NCBI GenBank assembly: GCA_011390635.1
Contig: JAABSA010000002.1
Span: forward strand, 124,308 to 188,307
Length of the DNA stretch: 64,000 nt
Reading direction: 5' to 3'
Source: Desulfotignum sp.
GTDB taxonomy: Bacteria > Desulfobacterota > Desulfobacteria > Desulfobacterales > Desulfobacteraceae
The position numbers and the translations under genes are program-made. Below, in pieces: positions 1 through 9,850 of the stretch (its first letter is position 1; each line of letters starts with the position of its first letter). Below the pieces are notes generated by a model. The model was not told the DNA's origin. It did no database searches and saw only the letters and a list, made by a program, of their open reading frames with translations.

Positions 1-24
1 AATGGTTGTGTTGTCATCAGTCAT
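1..24 (-). CDS. Start of an unidentified gene (partial)
   Basis: An ATG whose complement is at 22-24 is preceded on the minus strand by GAGGTG with 5-base spacing, a good ribosome binding site. It opens a frame reading MTDDNTTI before the window ends. It lies about 110 bases downstream of the feoB stop in the same direction, so it could be a small feo-associated gene or an unrelated gene. Only eight codons are visible and no function can be assigned. Confidence 0.45.
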
Positions 25-135
25 ATATTCACCTCAGCTATGCGTTGGCATTTGCAATCAATAATATCTATACTATAATATTTTTTTTCCCCATGACAAC
101 CCACAAAGCCAAAATCCATACCATGGACAAAGAGA

Positions 136-2265
136 TTACGACATGATCCAGGTGGCGGTCTGGAAAAACGCGATGGACACCCCCAGGGCCAGCAGGGTGT
201 TGAACGCCATGGAAAACGCTCCCCATTTCCATGATCCTGCTTCTTTTGCAATGCAGACCACGGCAACAAAACAGGGGGAGTAAAAAATGGTGAACAGAAT
301 CAGGCTGAAGGCGGTGATGGGTCCCCATCCGGGGGCAGACTGCAGCCGCTCAGACAAAGACCCGGCATCTTCAGGGTCCACATCTCCTAAAGAATAGGCA
401 GTTCCCAGGGTGGACACCACCACCTCTTTGGCAGCAAATCCCCCCACCAGGGCAATATTGGTCTGCCAGTCAAACCCTGCCAGGCGGGTCACAGGCTCCA
501 GGACCATTCCCATGCGGCCGGCAATGGAATGCCGCAGGGCTGCGGAAGCCGGATCCACTTGTTCTTCACCTGTCTGCCAGACCGCCTCCTGTTGGGTTCC
601 TGCCGGGGCAGAATCAGCCATTATTGGGGTGTCCAGCCGGGGAAAGGTCATCATGGCCCACAGAATAATGGAAATACCCAGGATGACCGTGCCTGCTTTT
701 TTGATATACTGCCAGGTCCGCTCCCAGGTATGGATGGCCAGACCCTTGAAGGTGGGCAGCCTGTAGGGCGGCAGTTCCATGACAAAGGGGGTTGCCGGCC
801 CCTGTATGACCGTGGACCGCAGCAGCTTGGCCACCAGCAGGGCACCCACCCAGGAAATCAGGGTGATGATGAACATTACCCGGGCCTGGTTCTCACTGAA
901 AAATGCCGCCACCAGCAGTGCGTACACCGGCAGTTTGGCCCCGCAGTTCATGAAAGGCACTGTGAGCAGGGTGGCCAGCCGTTCCTTGGGAGACTTGAGG
1001 GTCCTGGCTGCCATGACACCGGGCACGGCGCAGCCCCCGGCGATGCCGCCGGAGACGATAAAGGCCATGACTGATGCGCCATGGAGACCGAACAGCCGGA
1101 AAATCCGGTCCAGCATGAATGCCATCCGGGCCAGATACCCGGTATCCTCCAGAAAGGATATTCCTAAAAACATGAACATGATCAACGGCACAAATCCCAA
1201 CACCCCGCCAACCCCGTCAATGATGCCGGAAATCACAAGGGACTTGAGCAGTCCATCGGAAAGCAGGCCGGCAACCCTGCCCGCAAGCCAGCCGAAAAAA
1301 TCTTCACACCATCCCACAGGTACCGCACTGTATGCAAAGGTGAACTGATACAATCCCATGAGCACCGCCACCATGAGCATGGGCCCCAGGAACCGGTGGG
1401 TGACGATTTTATCTATTTTATCAGAGGTCTCAATCCGGTTTTTATCCCGGGTGTGGGTCATCACCCCCTGCTTGAGAATGGATGTAATGAACCCGTAGCG
1501 CTGGTCGGCGATCATGCCTTCCGGGTGGGTGTCCAGGGTGGCATCCAGATGATGGGTCAGTTTCTGCGCCACCGATGACAGCCAGGAATCCATCTGTGGA
1601 TTCTGTTCTTTTCCCATTTCCAGGATCTGCACATCATTTTCCAGGTATTTTAGGGCCACCCACCGGGGAAGGTATCGGTCGGTCAAAAAATGTTCAGAAC
1701 TGATCTTTTCCACCATCTCATCCAGGGCTTCGTCAATGTCCCGGCCATAGGAGATTTTCAAGGGTGCGGGCCGGATTTCGGCATGTTCTGCCACTGTTTT
1801 GAGCAGATCATCTCTGCCTTTCCCGGTCCGGGCCACCATGGGCACCACCGGCAACCCCAGCAGGGAAGACAGCTTTGCAATGTCAATGTCAATGCCCCGT
1901 TTTTTTGCCACATCCATCATATTCAGCGCAATGCAGACAGGTGTACCCATTTCCATGAACTGGAGGGTCAGATACAGGTTGCGCTCCAGATTGGATGCAT
2001 CCACGATGTTGACAACCATGTCCGGCTGTTCCTTGACGATAAAATCTCTGGCCACCACCTCTTCTAAGGAATAGGCACTCAAAGAATAGGTGCCCGGCAG
2101 ATCCACCGCATGAAATTCATGGGTATTGGATACACATCTGCCCTGTTTTTTTTCCACGGTCACCCCGGGATAATTGCCCACGTGCTGTCTGGCACCGGTA
2201 AGGACATTAAACAAGGTTGTTTTCCCGGAATTGGGGTTTCCGGCCAAAGCGATAGAGATACCCAT
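136..2265 (-). CDS. feoB: Ferrous iron transporter FeoB
   Basis: FeoB is the GTP-gated inner-membrane Fe(II) transporter. The 709-residue product has an N-terminal G domain with G1 GNPNSGKTT at residues 9-17, G3 DLPG at 55-58 and G4 NMMD at 115-118. It is followed by a helical GDI-like region and a polytopic membrane half with the Gate-type segments. The ATG at 2265 is chosen because GGAGG lies just upstream; an ATG 12 codons earlier would sit inside feoA and has no such site. The gene starts one base after the feoA stop, so the two are co-translated. No FeoC is seen in the window. Length and motifs are normal for the family. Confidence 0.97.
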   Translation of the reverse strand: MGISIALAGNPNSGKTTLFNVLTGARQHVGNYPGVTVEKKQGRCVSNTHEFHAVDLPGTYSLSAYSLEEVVARDFIVKEQPDMVVNIVDASNLERNLYLTLQFMEMGTPVCIALNMMDVAKKRGIDIDIAKLSSLLGLPVVPMVARTGKGRDDLLKTVAEHAEIRPAPLKISYGRDIDEALDEMVEKISSEHFLTDRYLPRWVALKYLENDVQILEMGKEQNPQMDSWLSSVAQKLTHHLDATLDTHPEGMIADQRYGFITSILKQGVMTHTRDKNRIETSDKIDKIVTHRFLGPMLMVAVLMGLYQFTFAYSAVPVGWCEDFFGWLAGRVAGLLSDGLLKSLVISGIIDGVGGVLGFVPLIMFMFLGISFLEDTGYLARMAFMLDRIFRLFGLHGASVMAFIVSGGIAGGCAVPGVMAARTLKSPKERLATLLTVPFMNCGAKLPVYALLVAAFFSENQARVMFIITLISWVGALLVAKLLRSTVIQGPATPFVMELPPYRLPTFKGLAIHTWERTWQYIKKAGTVILGISIILWAMMTFPRLDTPIMADSAPAGTQQEAVWQTGEEQVDPASAALRHSIAGRMGMVLEPVTRLAGFDWQTNIALVGGFAAKEVVVSTLGTAYSLGDVDPEDAGSLSERLQSAPGWGPITAFSLILFTIFYSPCFVAVVCIAKEAGSWKWGAFSMAFNTLLALGVSIAFFQTATWIMS

Positions 2266-2266
2266 T

Positions 2267-2500
2267 TTAATTGACCTCCACAAGAATATGATCCGCTTCA
2301 TTGTTGCGCAGGGTCAGGGTGAATCCCATGATCCGCAGCGACACCGGATCATACAGCGGGGCTTTGCCCTGGATACGAATCTCTTTGCCCGGAACCAGAC
2401 CCATGTCCCGAAGCCTTGTGCCCAGTTCGCCCCTGGCCTTGATACCGGCAATGGTGCCGGTCTGATTCACCTGCATCTGTCTCAATGGAATACATGGCAT
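2267..2500 (-). CDS. feoA: Iron transport accessory protein FeoA
   Basis: This 77-residue protein is a single SH3-like FeoA domain, the small cytoplasmic partner that supports FeoB. The family pattern of a hydrophobic strand, a glycine-rich turn and a C-terminal ILVEV strand is visible. AGGAGA lies six bases before the start. It is the first gene of a feoAB operon, transcribed from a sigma70-type promoter at 2555-2583 and divergent from a DtxR-type regulator that is the obvious candidate repressor. Confidence 0.93.
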   Translation of the reverse strand: MPCIPLRQMQVNQTGTIAGIKARGELGTRLRDMGLVPGKEIRIQGKAPLYDPVSLRIMGFTLTLRNNEADHILVEVN

Positions 2501-2554
2501 AGGTTTTCTCCTTTGTGTGAATGCATATGCACTGGTATGGGTTATTTTTAAAGT

Positions 2555-2583
2555 TTTATAACGCTAACTTTTAGTTTAGTCAA
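2555..2583 (-). promoter_or_regulatory. feoAB promoter with internal dyad (candidate metal-regulator operator)
   Basis: On the minus strand TTGACT (2578-2583) and TATAAA (2555-2560) are separated by exactly 17 bases. The spacer carries an imperfect dyad, CTAAC...GTTTAG on the plus strand (2564-2579), in the place a DtxR/Fur-type repressor would bind. The promoter elements are seen directly; operator function is inferred from the divergent DtxR-type gene. Confidence 0.6.
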
Positions 2584-2615
2584 TAACATTATTAAATTTT
2601 AATTAAAATATTTAT

Positions 2616-2643
2616 TTGACTTACTATATCAACAGGATATAAA
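2616..2643 (+). promoter_or_regulatory. Promoter of the DtxR/ArsR regulator pair
   Basis: TTGACT (2616-2621) and TATAAA (2638-2643) are spaced by 16 bases, about 30 bases before the regulator's start. It lies back to back with the feoAB promoter in a very AT-rich 160-base region, so both may share control. Confidence 0.5.
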
Positions 2644-2673
2644 AAGAACAGGACAAACAAAATGGAGGAAATC

Positions 2674-3087
2674 ATGGAAAAAACCATCGCCCTTTCCGAA
2701 AGCCTGGAAGATTATCTGGAAACCATACTGGATTTACAGACCAGGAATACAGTGGCCCGGTCCAAGGATATTGCGGCAAAACTCAATATCAAGAGAGGGT
2801 CTGTCACCGGCATGCTCAAAAAGCTGGCTGCCCAGAAACTGATCAATTACGAGCCCTATGGATATGTGACCCTGACCCCTGAAGGGGAAAAAATTGCAAA
2901 AAAAATTGAACACCGCCATATGGTGCTCAAGGATTTTTTGTTCAGAATACTTTCTGTGGATGAGCAGCGGGCAGATGAAACCGCCTGCCGCATGGAACAT
3001 GCCATGGACAGCCACACCTTTAAAAAATTTGTGGATTTCATTGCCACTGTGGATGCCTGCCCCCACCGCAAAGAAAATCGTGAATAA
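2674..3087 (+). CDS. DtxR/MntR-family metal-dependent transcriptional regulator
   Basis: The 137-residue protein starts with the typical SESLEDYLETIL helix, then a winged helix-turn-helix (AKLNIKRGSVTGMLKKLA) and the metal-binding/dimerisation helices (EHRHMVLKDFL). It ends without the SH3-like third domain, as MntR-type members do. An upstream ATG at 2662 overlaps GGAGGA, which is better read as the ribosome binding site of the ATG at 2674. It is divergent from feoAB, so an iron-responsive repressor of feoAB is the likely role (inference). Its TAA stop overlaps the ATG of the next regulator. Confidence 0.88.
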   Translation: MEKTIALSESLEDYLETILDLQTRNTVARSKDIAAKLNIKRGSVTGMLKKLAAQKLINYEPYGYVTLTPEGEKIAKKIEHRHMVLKDFLFRILSVDEQRADETACRMEHAMDSHTFKKFVDFIATVDACPHRKENRE

Positions 3088-3452
3088 TGGGCATGCTGCA
3101 AAAAGAGATGGATGTCTGTGCAGAAAAATGCATTGATGCCGTAAAGGCAGGCGATACCTTGCGTACCCTGCCGGATCCGGAAGATATCCTGGGGATGTCG
3201 GCCATATTCAAGGCACTGGGTGACCCTTCCAGGCTGAAGATTGTGCTGTGCCTCCTGCACCGGGAGCATTGTGTCTGTGATATTGCGGCCATCTGCAGCC
3301 AGAGTGAATCTGCTGTGTCCCACCAGCTGCGCATCCTCAGGGCTTTGAAAATCGTTAAGAACCGGCGCCAGGGAAAAATCGTGTACTATTCTCTGGACGA
3401 CGACCATGTGCGGTCACTGCTGTTCATGAGCCTGACCCATATCCGGCATTAG
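3087..3452 (+). CDS. CadC-like ArsR/SmtB-family metal-sensing repressor
   Basis: The 121-residue winged-helix protein follows the CadC layout. It has N-terminal Cys11 and Cys15, the alpha-3 motif HCVCDIA with Cys62 and Cys64, a DNA-reading helix around SESAVSHQLRIL, and an alpha-5 site with Asp105, His107, His118 and His121. In CadC the four cysteines bind Cd/Pb/Bi and the alpha-5 D-H-H-E set binds Zn; here the Glu is His. The start overlaps the preceding DtxR stop (TAATG), so the two are translated together. No cadmium or zinc ATPase lies next to it, so its target is unknown; the nearby RND operon or feoAB are possibilities. Confidence 0.88.
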   Translation: MGMLQKEMDVCAEKCIDAVKAGDTLRTLPDPEDILGMSAIFKALGDPSRLKIVLCLLHREHCVCDIAAICSQSESAVSHQLRILRALKIVKNRRQGKIVYYSLDDDHVRSLLFMSLTHIRH

Positions 3453-3643
3453 CCGGCCTCATCACCCCCTGGTGTAGTCCAGACAGCCGCAGCAGTGAGC
3501 CCAGTTTGTTTACGGCTGATCTTTCCCTTTTTTTTGAATGGACGACAGATACGTTTGAATAATCTGCATTGTGTCAAACCAGATATCGCAAAAAATGCTA
3601 TTGTCCATTGCATCTCCTTTTCACGGCTCCGGCCGGCCGGTAT

Positions 3644-6600
3644 TTATTCTTGATTTTCCCCCGGGATCAAAGAGTCACTGTTGGTGGTAAAGACACCCAC
3701 CAGATCCTGGACAACCACATACAGTGCCGGTACAAACAACAGGGTCAGGCAGGTAGCGGCCACCAGACCGAAACTGATACTCACGGCCATGGGAATGAGA
3801 AACTGTGCCTGGAAACTGGTTTCCAAAAGCAGTGGAAACAGGCCTGCCACCGTGGTAACCGTGGTGAGCAGTACCGGCCGGAAACGGTTCTTGCCGGCCT
3901 CCAGAACCGCATCGGTCATGGCCATGCCTTTGCGCATACCGTTATTGACAAAATCTACGAGAATCAAAGAATCATTGATCACAATGCCGGACAGGGCCAC
4001 AATGCCGAAGATGCTGATGATGGTAATATCCAGACCCATGATGAAATGGCCGGCAATGGCACCGATGAGGCCAAAGGGGATGGCGATCATGATGATCACC
4101 GGCTGGACATAGGACCGAAACTGGCTGGCCAGCAGGAGATACATGACCATGGCGGCAAAGGAAAACCCTTTCATCAGGCTGTCAATGGATTCTTTGGTGC
4201 GTTTGGCCTGGCCTTCCAGGTCATAGGACACCCCGGGAAACCGGGTGGCCAGGGTCGGCAGAAATCCGGTCTTGAGATCTGCCACAATTTTCTGGGCATT
4301 GGCCTTCGCTTCATCCAGATCCGATATCACCGAGATCACCCGGTGGCGGTCCACCCGCTGGATGGCGGCATATCCCTGCTTTGTCTCCAGATATGCCACC
4401 TGGGCCAGGGGAATCTGCCGGCCGTCACTGGTCCTGACCCGAAATTCATCAATACTGGCCTGGGTTTCCCGCTCTTTTTGGGCATACCGAACCATGACCT
4501 TGATATCATCTCTGCCCCGCTGCACCTTCACTGCCTCATCCCCGTAATAGGCCTGGCGCAGCTGTTTTGCAATATCCGCCATGGTAACCCCTAAAGACGC
4601 AGCCCCCTGGCGGATATGTATCTGCTTTTCCATTTTTCCGGGCCTGAAATTATCCGTGATATCAAAGGTGCCAGGATAAGCAGCGATTTCTGATTTCAAG
4701 GCATCTGCCGCATGCTGCAGCTGTTCCAGGTCAGGCCCTGTCAGTTGAATCTCAATGGGATTTCCGCCAGGCCCCCCGCTGACAATGGAATAGGTGAGCT
4801 GCTCAGCCCCCATGATATCCCCGGTCAGTTTGCGCCATCGGGCTGTCACCTCCGAAGCGGAAATACCGGGTCGCAGGGAAGCCGGCTGTATTTCAATCCA
4901 GGCCTGACCGCAATGCCCGCCATATACCCCGGGTTTCCAGTCACGCCGGGGAATGATCCCCACCAGGGAAAAATTATTTTTCACCAGATCTTTGCCCGCA
5001 GTCACCTGGTCCCGAAAATGATCATTTAAGCCAAAGGCGCCGCTTTCGATCTGTTTTATAGTGGCTTCGGTGGTCTCAAAAGGCGTTCCCAGAGGATAGA
5101 TAATTTCACAGATAACCCAGTTGGAGTCTGTTTTGGGAAAAAACACAAAAGGCACATGGCCCCCGGCCAGCAGTCCCAGGCTGAAAACAAGACAGCCCAC
5201 CCCCAGGGCCAGGGTCAAATACCGGTTCTTTACACAATAGTGCAGCAACGGTGTATACAGAACCTGAATCACCTTGTTCTGGACCTTTTCCACCCCTGCC
5301 CGAAGGTCTGCATGGACGGCAAGAATCTCTTTTTTGATCCATTCAAACCAAAAAAACATGATCCGGTAGATCCTGGATGTTTTTGGGGCAGAAGGTTTGA
5401 GGGTATGTTCCAGGTGGGCCGGCAGGATCACAAAGGCTTCCAAAAGAGAGATGGCCAGAATACAGATGACTGCCTGGGGCATGATGGAAATAAATTTTCC
5501 CATGATACCGGTGATAAACATCAGGGGGGTAAAGGCCACAATGGTGGTGGTCACCGCCATGACCACAGGTCCCCCGATCTGTTCCATGCTGTCTAAAATC
5601 GCCTGTTTGGCAGATTTTCCCGTGCTGTAATGGGAATAGACATTTTCCCCCACAATAATGGCATCATCCACCAGAATACCCAATGTCATGATAAAGGCGA
5701 ACAAGGTCAGCATATTGATGGAAGCACCCAGGTAATCCAGGACCAGGAACGCGCCCATAAAAGAAATGGGAATCCCTGCGGCCACCCAGAAGGCAAGCCC
5801 GAGGTCCAAAAAAAGGGCCAGCACGATAAAGACCAGCAAGATACCCTGCCATCCGTTCCTGAGCAGCAGGTCAATGCGCTCTTTGACCATGTCCGCCATG
5901 TCAAACCAGTACCCCAGGGTTACCCCCGGCGGCATGTTGACCTGATTTTCCCGGATATAAGAGATGGCGGTATCGGAAATGGCAATGGTGTCCTGTTCAT
6001 CGGTTCTGTTTACAGCGACCATCACAGCAGGTTTCCCGTTGAACCGGGCAAAAACATCCGTGTCTTCAAAACCATCCTGGACGGCCGCCACATCCCCCAC
6101 CCGCAGGACAGTGCCGTCTTCATGCACCACCAGGGGAATCCGGGCGAATTCTTCACCGGTGTACATTTTGCCTTTGGCCCGGACCAGAAACTCCCCGCCC
6201 GGTGTCTTGATCCGACCCCCCGGCGATTCCAGGCTCCCGGTTTTCACTGCCTGTACCACCTGGTCAAAGGACAGGTTGAATTGTCTCAAATCTGTCTCAG
6301 ATACTTCAATGGATATTTCAAAATCCCTGGCCCCGATGAGCGAAGCAAGGGAAATCGCATCCGCATCCACCAGGTCATCCCGGATTTTTTCTGCTGTGTC
6401 GCGCAGCAGCTTTTCCGGCACATCCCCGTAAACCGCAACATATATTGCCGGCTCATTGTTTTTCATTTCTGTGATAACGGGATCTTTTGCTTCTGTTGGA
6501 AAAGAATCGATCAGATCTATTTCCGTGCGGATTTCATCCAGTTTTTCATTGATATCCGTACCGGCAGCAAGCTCAATGGTTACCGACCCATGGCCTTCCA

Positions 6601-6856
6601 GGGCAGTAGCATACATGGTTTTGATATGTTCCAGGCTTTTGAGCTGTTCTTCGATCTTGATGCAGATGCCCTCTTCCACCTCTTCGGGCGAGGCCCCGGG
6701 ATAGTCCACCCCTATCGTAATCATATCCAGAGAAAACTGGGGAAACATCTCCCGCTTCATGTGCAGCACCGTAAACAGGCCGGCCGCAATCACAAACACC
6801 ATGATCAGGTTGACGGATACCCTATGCTCCACCGACCACTTTCCAAGGGATCTCAT
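3644..6856 (-). CDS. RND-family efflux transporter, inner-membrane subunit
   Basis: The 1070-residue protein has the AcrB/HAE1 plan: a first helix, a large periplasmic loop, a six-helix bundle, then the same again. The paired aspartates of transmembrane helix 4 are present in GILVDDAIIVGE, which carry protons in AcrB. The helix-10 lysine position reads INDSLILVDF, so a lysine is replaced there as in several non-AcrB branches. It follows its adaptor gene by three bases, with AGAGG at the end of the adaptor serving as ribosome binding site. No outer-membrane factor is adjacent, so TolC must be encoded elsewhere. The substrate is unknown. Confidence 0.92.
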   Translation of the reverse strand: MRSLGKWSVEHRVSVNLIMVFVIAAGLFTVLHMKREMFPQFSLDMITIGVDYPGASPEEVEEGICIKIEEQLKSLEHIKTMYATALEGHGSVTIELAAGTDINEKLDEIRTEIDLIDSFPTEAKDPVITEMKNNEPAIYVAVYGDVPEKLLRDTAEKIRDDLVDADAISLASLIGARDFEISIEVSETDLRQFNLSFDQVVQAVKTGSLESPGGRIKTPGGEFLVRAKGKMYTGEEFARIPLVVHEDGTVLRVGDVAAVQDGFEDTDVFARFNGKPAVMVAVNRTDEQDTIAISDTAISYIRENQVNMPPGVTLGYWFDMADMVKERIDLLLRNGWQGILLVFIVLALFLDLGLAFWVAAGIPISFMGAFLVLDYLGASINMLTLFAFIMTLGILVDDAIIVGENVYSHYSTGKSAKQAILDSMEQIGGPVVMAVTTTIVAFTPLMFITGIMGKFISIMPQAVICILAISLLEAFVILPAHLEHTLKPSAPKTSRIYRIMFFWFEWIKKEILAVHADLRAGVEKVQNKVIQVLYTPLLHYCVKNRYLTLALGVGCLVFSLGLLAGGHVPFVFFPKTDSNWVICEIIYPLGTPFETTEATIKQIESGAFGLNDHFRDQVTAGKDLVKNNFSLVGIIPRRDWKPGVYGGHCGQAWIEIQPASLRPGISASEVTARWRKLTGDIMGAEQLTYSIVSGGPGGNPIEIQLTGPDLEQLQHAADALKSEIAAYPGTFDITDNFRPGKMEKQIHIRQGAASLGVTMADIAKQLRQAYYGDEAVKVQRGRDDIKVMVRYAQKERETQASIDEFRVRTSDGRQIPLAQVAYLETKQGYAAIQRVDRHRVISVISDLDEAKANAQKIVADLKTGFLPTLATRFPGVSYDLEGQAKRTKESIDSLMKGFSFAAMVMYLLLASQFRSYVQPVIIMIAIPFGLIGAIAGHFIMGLDITIISIFGIVALSGIVINDSLILVDFVNNGMRKGMAMTDAVLEAGKNRFRPVLLTTVTTVAGLFPLLLETSFQAQFLIPMAVSISFGLVAATCLTLLFVPALYVVVQDLVGVFTTNSDSLIPGENQE

Positions 6857-6859
6857 GTC

Positions 6860-8164
6860 CTATCCTCTGTCCTGCATGATACCAAGGGCCATCCCCTCGA
6901 CAGCCCCTGGCAGAGGGGATACAATGATCCGGTCCCCGGGATCAAGGCCGGCATCAATAAACACAACCTCTTTCACTTTTCTGAGTACGCTGACATGGCG
7001 GATTTCAAGACGTCCGTCCGTGAACAGAAAGAGTCGGTCCCCCGGCTTGAGCAGGTGCCGGGGCACCACAGACACATGGTCAATGTGTTTTCCAAACATC
7101 CTGCATGTCACAAACGCTCCGGGTCGCAGATCAAACACCCGGCTTTGTCCTGTTTTCCGGGGCTGACCGATCTCAAGGGTCATGGGAAGGGTCCGGGTCT
7201 TTTCGTCGATGGCCGCTTGTATTCTGGCGACGGACGCATCCCATACCAGCGTTTCCTGGTTTTCAATGCCGGCAAAGATCACCCGGGCTTTGGGGGTTTT
7301 TCCCCGGAAAAATTCGTTTTCCAGCCATTTCATCTGCTCCATGGGCACCCGCACATCCACATCCAGAGCACCCTGTTCAAAAAGGATCCCCAGCTGCTGT
7401 GCCGGGGTGACGTATTCCCCGATCCGGGCGTACCTTGCCAGGACAAACCCATCAAAATCCGCTCGTATAACCGTTTTTTCCACTGCCAGATCCGTCTTTT
7501 CAAAATCAACCTGTGCCATGGCCAGGGCCGCCTGCTTCTGTTCCATGAGCGGTGCGGTCAATGCAAGGCGGCTGGTGATGTTCTGAAGTGCAATTGCGGC
7601 GGTAATATGCTGCTGTTCCGCCCTGTCCAGGGCATCTTTGGATGCAAACTCCCGCCGGGTCAAGGCCTGTACCCGGTCCAGTTCCTTTTGGGCCAGGGTG
7701 AGACTTGCCTGGTGCAGGTCTTTTTCCTGTTTCAGGTTCTTTCTTTCCTGTTCCAGACCAAGGATATCCGCTTTTGCCTGGCTGATCCGCACCTTTGCCG
7801 CGTTGCGCTCCAGAACAAAGGACCGGGAATCAATGCGCACCAGGAGATCATTTTTTGAAAACCGACCCCCTTCCACAAAATCAGGATGAAGCCCGACAAT
7901 TTTGCCGGCAACCTCCGGGGAAATTGTCACCTGTGTGCGGGGCTTCACTGTGCCCAACGCTTCCACAACCATCACCCGGGATTCGAAAACCGCCGGCATC
8001 ACGCGGACCATGGGCAACGGCGTCGCTGGTTTGTTTTTTTCGGGTATAGTCTGGTTTTCCACCAGCCACCAGGCACCTGCCCCTGCTATGGCCAGCACAA
8101 GAACCACCCGTATCAGCCGGAACATAAATGTTGCAAAAGCGGTTACCGGTGATGGAAAATTCAT
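6860..8164 (-). CDS. RND efflux periplasmic adaptor (membrane fusion protein)
   Basis: The 434-residue protein has an N-terminal membrane anchor (about residues 11-32), then a split lipoyl domain (VTISPEVAGKIVGLHPDFVEGG early, VIRADFDGFVLARYARIGEYV later) around a long coiled-coil hairpin rich in Glu, Lys and Gln. Beta-barrel and membrane-proximal domains follow. It links the RND pump to an outer-membrane channel. The start codon directly follows the nth stop and the stop lies three bases before the RND start, giving an nth-adaptor-pump operon. Confidence 0.9.
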   Translation of the reverse strand: MNFPSPVTAFATFMFRLIRVVLVLAIAGAGAWWLVENQTIPEKNKPATPLPMVRVMPAVFESRVMVVEALGTVKPRTQVTISPEVAGKIVGLHPDFVEGGRFSKNDLLVRIDSRSFVLERNAAKVRISQAKADILGLEQERKNLKQEKDLHQASLTLAQKELDRVQALTRREFASKDALDRAEQQHITAAIALQNITSRLALTAPLMEQKQAALAMAQVDFEKTDLAVEKTVIRADFDGFVLARYARIGEYVTPAQQLGILFEQGALDVDVRVPMEQMKWLENEFFRGKTPKARVIFAGIENQETLVWDASVARIQAAIDEKTRTLPMTLEIGQPRKTGQSRVFDLRPGAFVTCRMFGKHIDHVSVVPRHLLKPGDRLFLFTDGRLEIRHVSVLRKVKEVVFIDAGLDPGDRIIVSPLPGAVEGMALGIMQDRG

Positions 8165-8803
8165 TTATATCACCAGTTTTCTGCCCCGGGTGGGGCAGAT
8201 ATCAAACAAAGGACAGCTGCTGCACAACGGTTTTTTCGCATCACATATTTCCCTTCCAAAATAAATAAACTGCAAAGACAGATCACTCCAAAATGATTTC
8301 GGGATGATCTTCATGAGATCAAATTCCACTTTCACCGGATCACGGTTTTCGGTCAAACCCAGACGCCGGGAAATGCGCAACACATGGGTATCCACCACAA
8401 TGGCCTGGTGCCCGAAGGCAGCAGATCTGACCACATTGGCGGTTTTTCGTCCCACCCCGGGCAGTTTCACCAGCAGGTCCAGGTCATCTGGCACCTGCCC
8501 CTGGTGGCGGTCCAGAAGGGTTCGGGCACAGGCCTTGATGTTTTTGGCCTTGTTGTTGTAAAACCCTGTGGAGTAGATGATTTTTTTGATATCTGCCAGA
8601 CCGGCACAGGCAAGATCCGTTGGATCTGAAAACCTGGCAAAAAGTTTTTGGGTGACCTGGTTGACCTGGCGGTCCGTGCACTGGGCTGACAAGATGGTTG
8701 CCACCAGCAGCTGAAATGGTGTCTTATGGACCAGCTGGGTCTTGACAACCGGGTACCGGTCTTTTAATGTCTGCAGCAAAAAACAAATATCGGCCTTATT
8801 CAT
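8165..8803 (-). CDS. nth: Endonuclease III (DNA glycosylase/AP lyase)
   Basis: The enzyme removes oxidised pyrimidines and nicks AP sites. The 212-residue protein has the helix-hairpin-helix LPGVGRKTA with the catalytic Lys, the catalytic Asp in VDTHVLRIS, and the C-terminal 4Fe-4S ligands Cys187, Cys194, Cys197 and Cys203 with the family C-x6-C-x2-C-x5-C spacing. The N-terminus MNKAD matches the usual family start. It is head-to-head with the next plus-strand gene with only 15 bases between start codons, so each promoter must lie inside the other gene or upstream of it. Confidence 0.96.
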   Translation of the reverse strand: MNKADICFLLQTLKDRYPVVKTQLVHKTPFQLLVATILSAQCTDRQVNQVTQKLFARFSDPTDLACAGLADIKKIIYSTGFYNNKAKNIKACARTLLDRHQGQVPDDLDLLVKLPGVGRKTANVVRSAAFGHQAIVVDTHVLRISRRLGLTENRDPVKVEFDLMKIIPKSFWSDLSLQFIYFGREICDAKKPLCSSCPLFDICPTRGRKLVI

Positions 8804-8818
8804 GAAAGAAACTTATAT

Positions 8819-9820
8819 ATGAGTCTTGAAAAAAGTACAAGCCCTGTGCGGGCACTGGGGCTGTGCTCCGGAGGACTGGACAGCATGCTGGCAGGACTGG
8901 TGCTCAAACACCAGGGTATCCATGTGACATGGATCAGTTTTGAAACCCCGTTTTTTTTGTCTGCCAGGGCCCAAAAAGCCTCTGACATCTGCCGCATACC
9001 ACTGATTGTCAAAGATATCACCACAGCATACATGCAGATGATGCAGGCCCCGAAGGCAGGGTTCGGCAAAAATATGAACCCCTGCATGGACTGCCATGCC
9101 CTGATGTTTGAAAAGGCAGGCCAAATCATGAACGAACAGGAATTTGATTTTTTATTCAGCGGAGAAGTTGTGGGCCAGCGCCCCAAATCCCAGACAAAAA
9201 ACGCCCTGCAGTATGTGGAAAAAAACAGCACATTCAAAGGATATATTCTCAGACCCTTAAGTGCATTGTGCCTGCCCGAAACCCTTATGGAAAAGCGCGG
9301 CCTTGTGGACAGAACACAACTGTGTGGTATCAACGGCCGCTCCAGAAAAGCCCAGAAGGAACTGGCGGCGCACTTTGGCATCACTGAGTATCCAGCCCCT
9401 GCCGGCGGCTGCCTGCTCACGGACAAACAATTTTCCATCCGGCTCAAAGACCTGCTGACAGCGCATAAAACCCCGGATGTACGCTACCTGCATCTGCTCA
9501 GGTATGGCCGGCATTTCAGGCTTACAGATAACTGCAAACTGGTGATGGGACGGTCCAAAGCAGACAATGAGCAGATGCTGTCCTGGTATGATCCTGCAAC
9601 TGATGCCCGCCTGGATCATGTTTCTCTGCCGGGTCCCGTCACCCTGCTCACCGGCCGGTTCGACCAGGGTAATATTGAAACAGCTGCAGCCATGACAGCC
9701 GCCTATACCAAAGCCGCACCCGGCGAGCTATCAGACATCCGGGTAACAGCAAAAGGGCGGAAAACACGGCTTACGGTTACCACCCCTGCTGTTTCAGATT
9801 TCCAGGCGTTGATCATATGA
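8819..9820 (+). CDS. PP-loop ATP pyrophosphatase, tRNA-thiolation type
   Basis: The 333-residue protein opens with the PP-loop SGGLDS (residues 17-22), which adenylates a substrate with ATP. A CMDCH motif (Cys89, Cys92) and a GGCLL cysteine near residue 200 resemble the layout of MnmA/ThiI-like sulfur carriers. The C-terminal third is a separate mixed domain without a motif I recognise. A role in tRNA thiouridine formation is inferred from the family; the exact modification is not assignable. The start codon is 15 bases from the nth start on the other strand, and the gene converges on a receiver-domain gene. Confidence 0.75.
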   Translation: MSLEKSTSPVRALGLCSGGLDSMLAGLVLKHQGIHVTWISFETPFFLSARAQKASDICRIPLIVKDITTAYMQMMQAPKAGFGKNMNPCMDCHALMFEKAGQIMNEQEFDFLFSGEVVGQRPKSQTKNALQYVEKNSTFKGYILRPLSALCLPETLMEKRGLVDRTQLCGINGRSRKAQKELAAHFGITEYPAPAGGCLLTDKQFSIRLKDLLTAHKTPDVRYLHLLRYGRHFRLTDNCKLVMGRSKADNEQMLSWYDPATDARLDHVSLPGPVTLLTGRFDQGNIETAAAMTAAYTKAAPGELSDIRVTAKGRKTRLTVTTPAVSDFQALII

Positions 9821-9850
9821 CCGGCAAAATGCGGACAGATGATCAGCAGA

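Noticed and set aside
3453-3540. Terminator after the CadC-like gene
   Set aside because: CAGCCG and CGGCTG could pair, but the loop is over 20 bases and the T-run starts 10 or more bases after the stem.
5630-7858. A 742-codon open frame on the plus strand
   Set aside because: It lies antisense to the RND pump and its adaptor, both of which have full family motifs. Its translation is rich in His, Pro and Gly with no domain, as expected from the reverse of biased codons.
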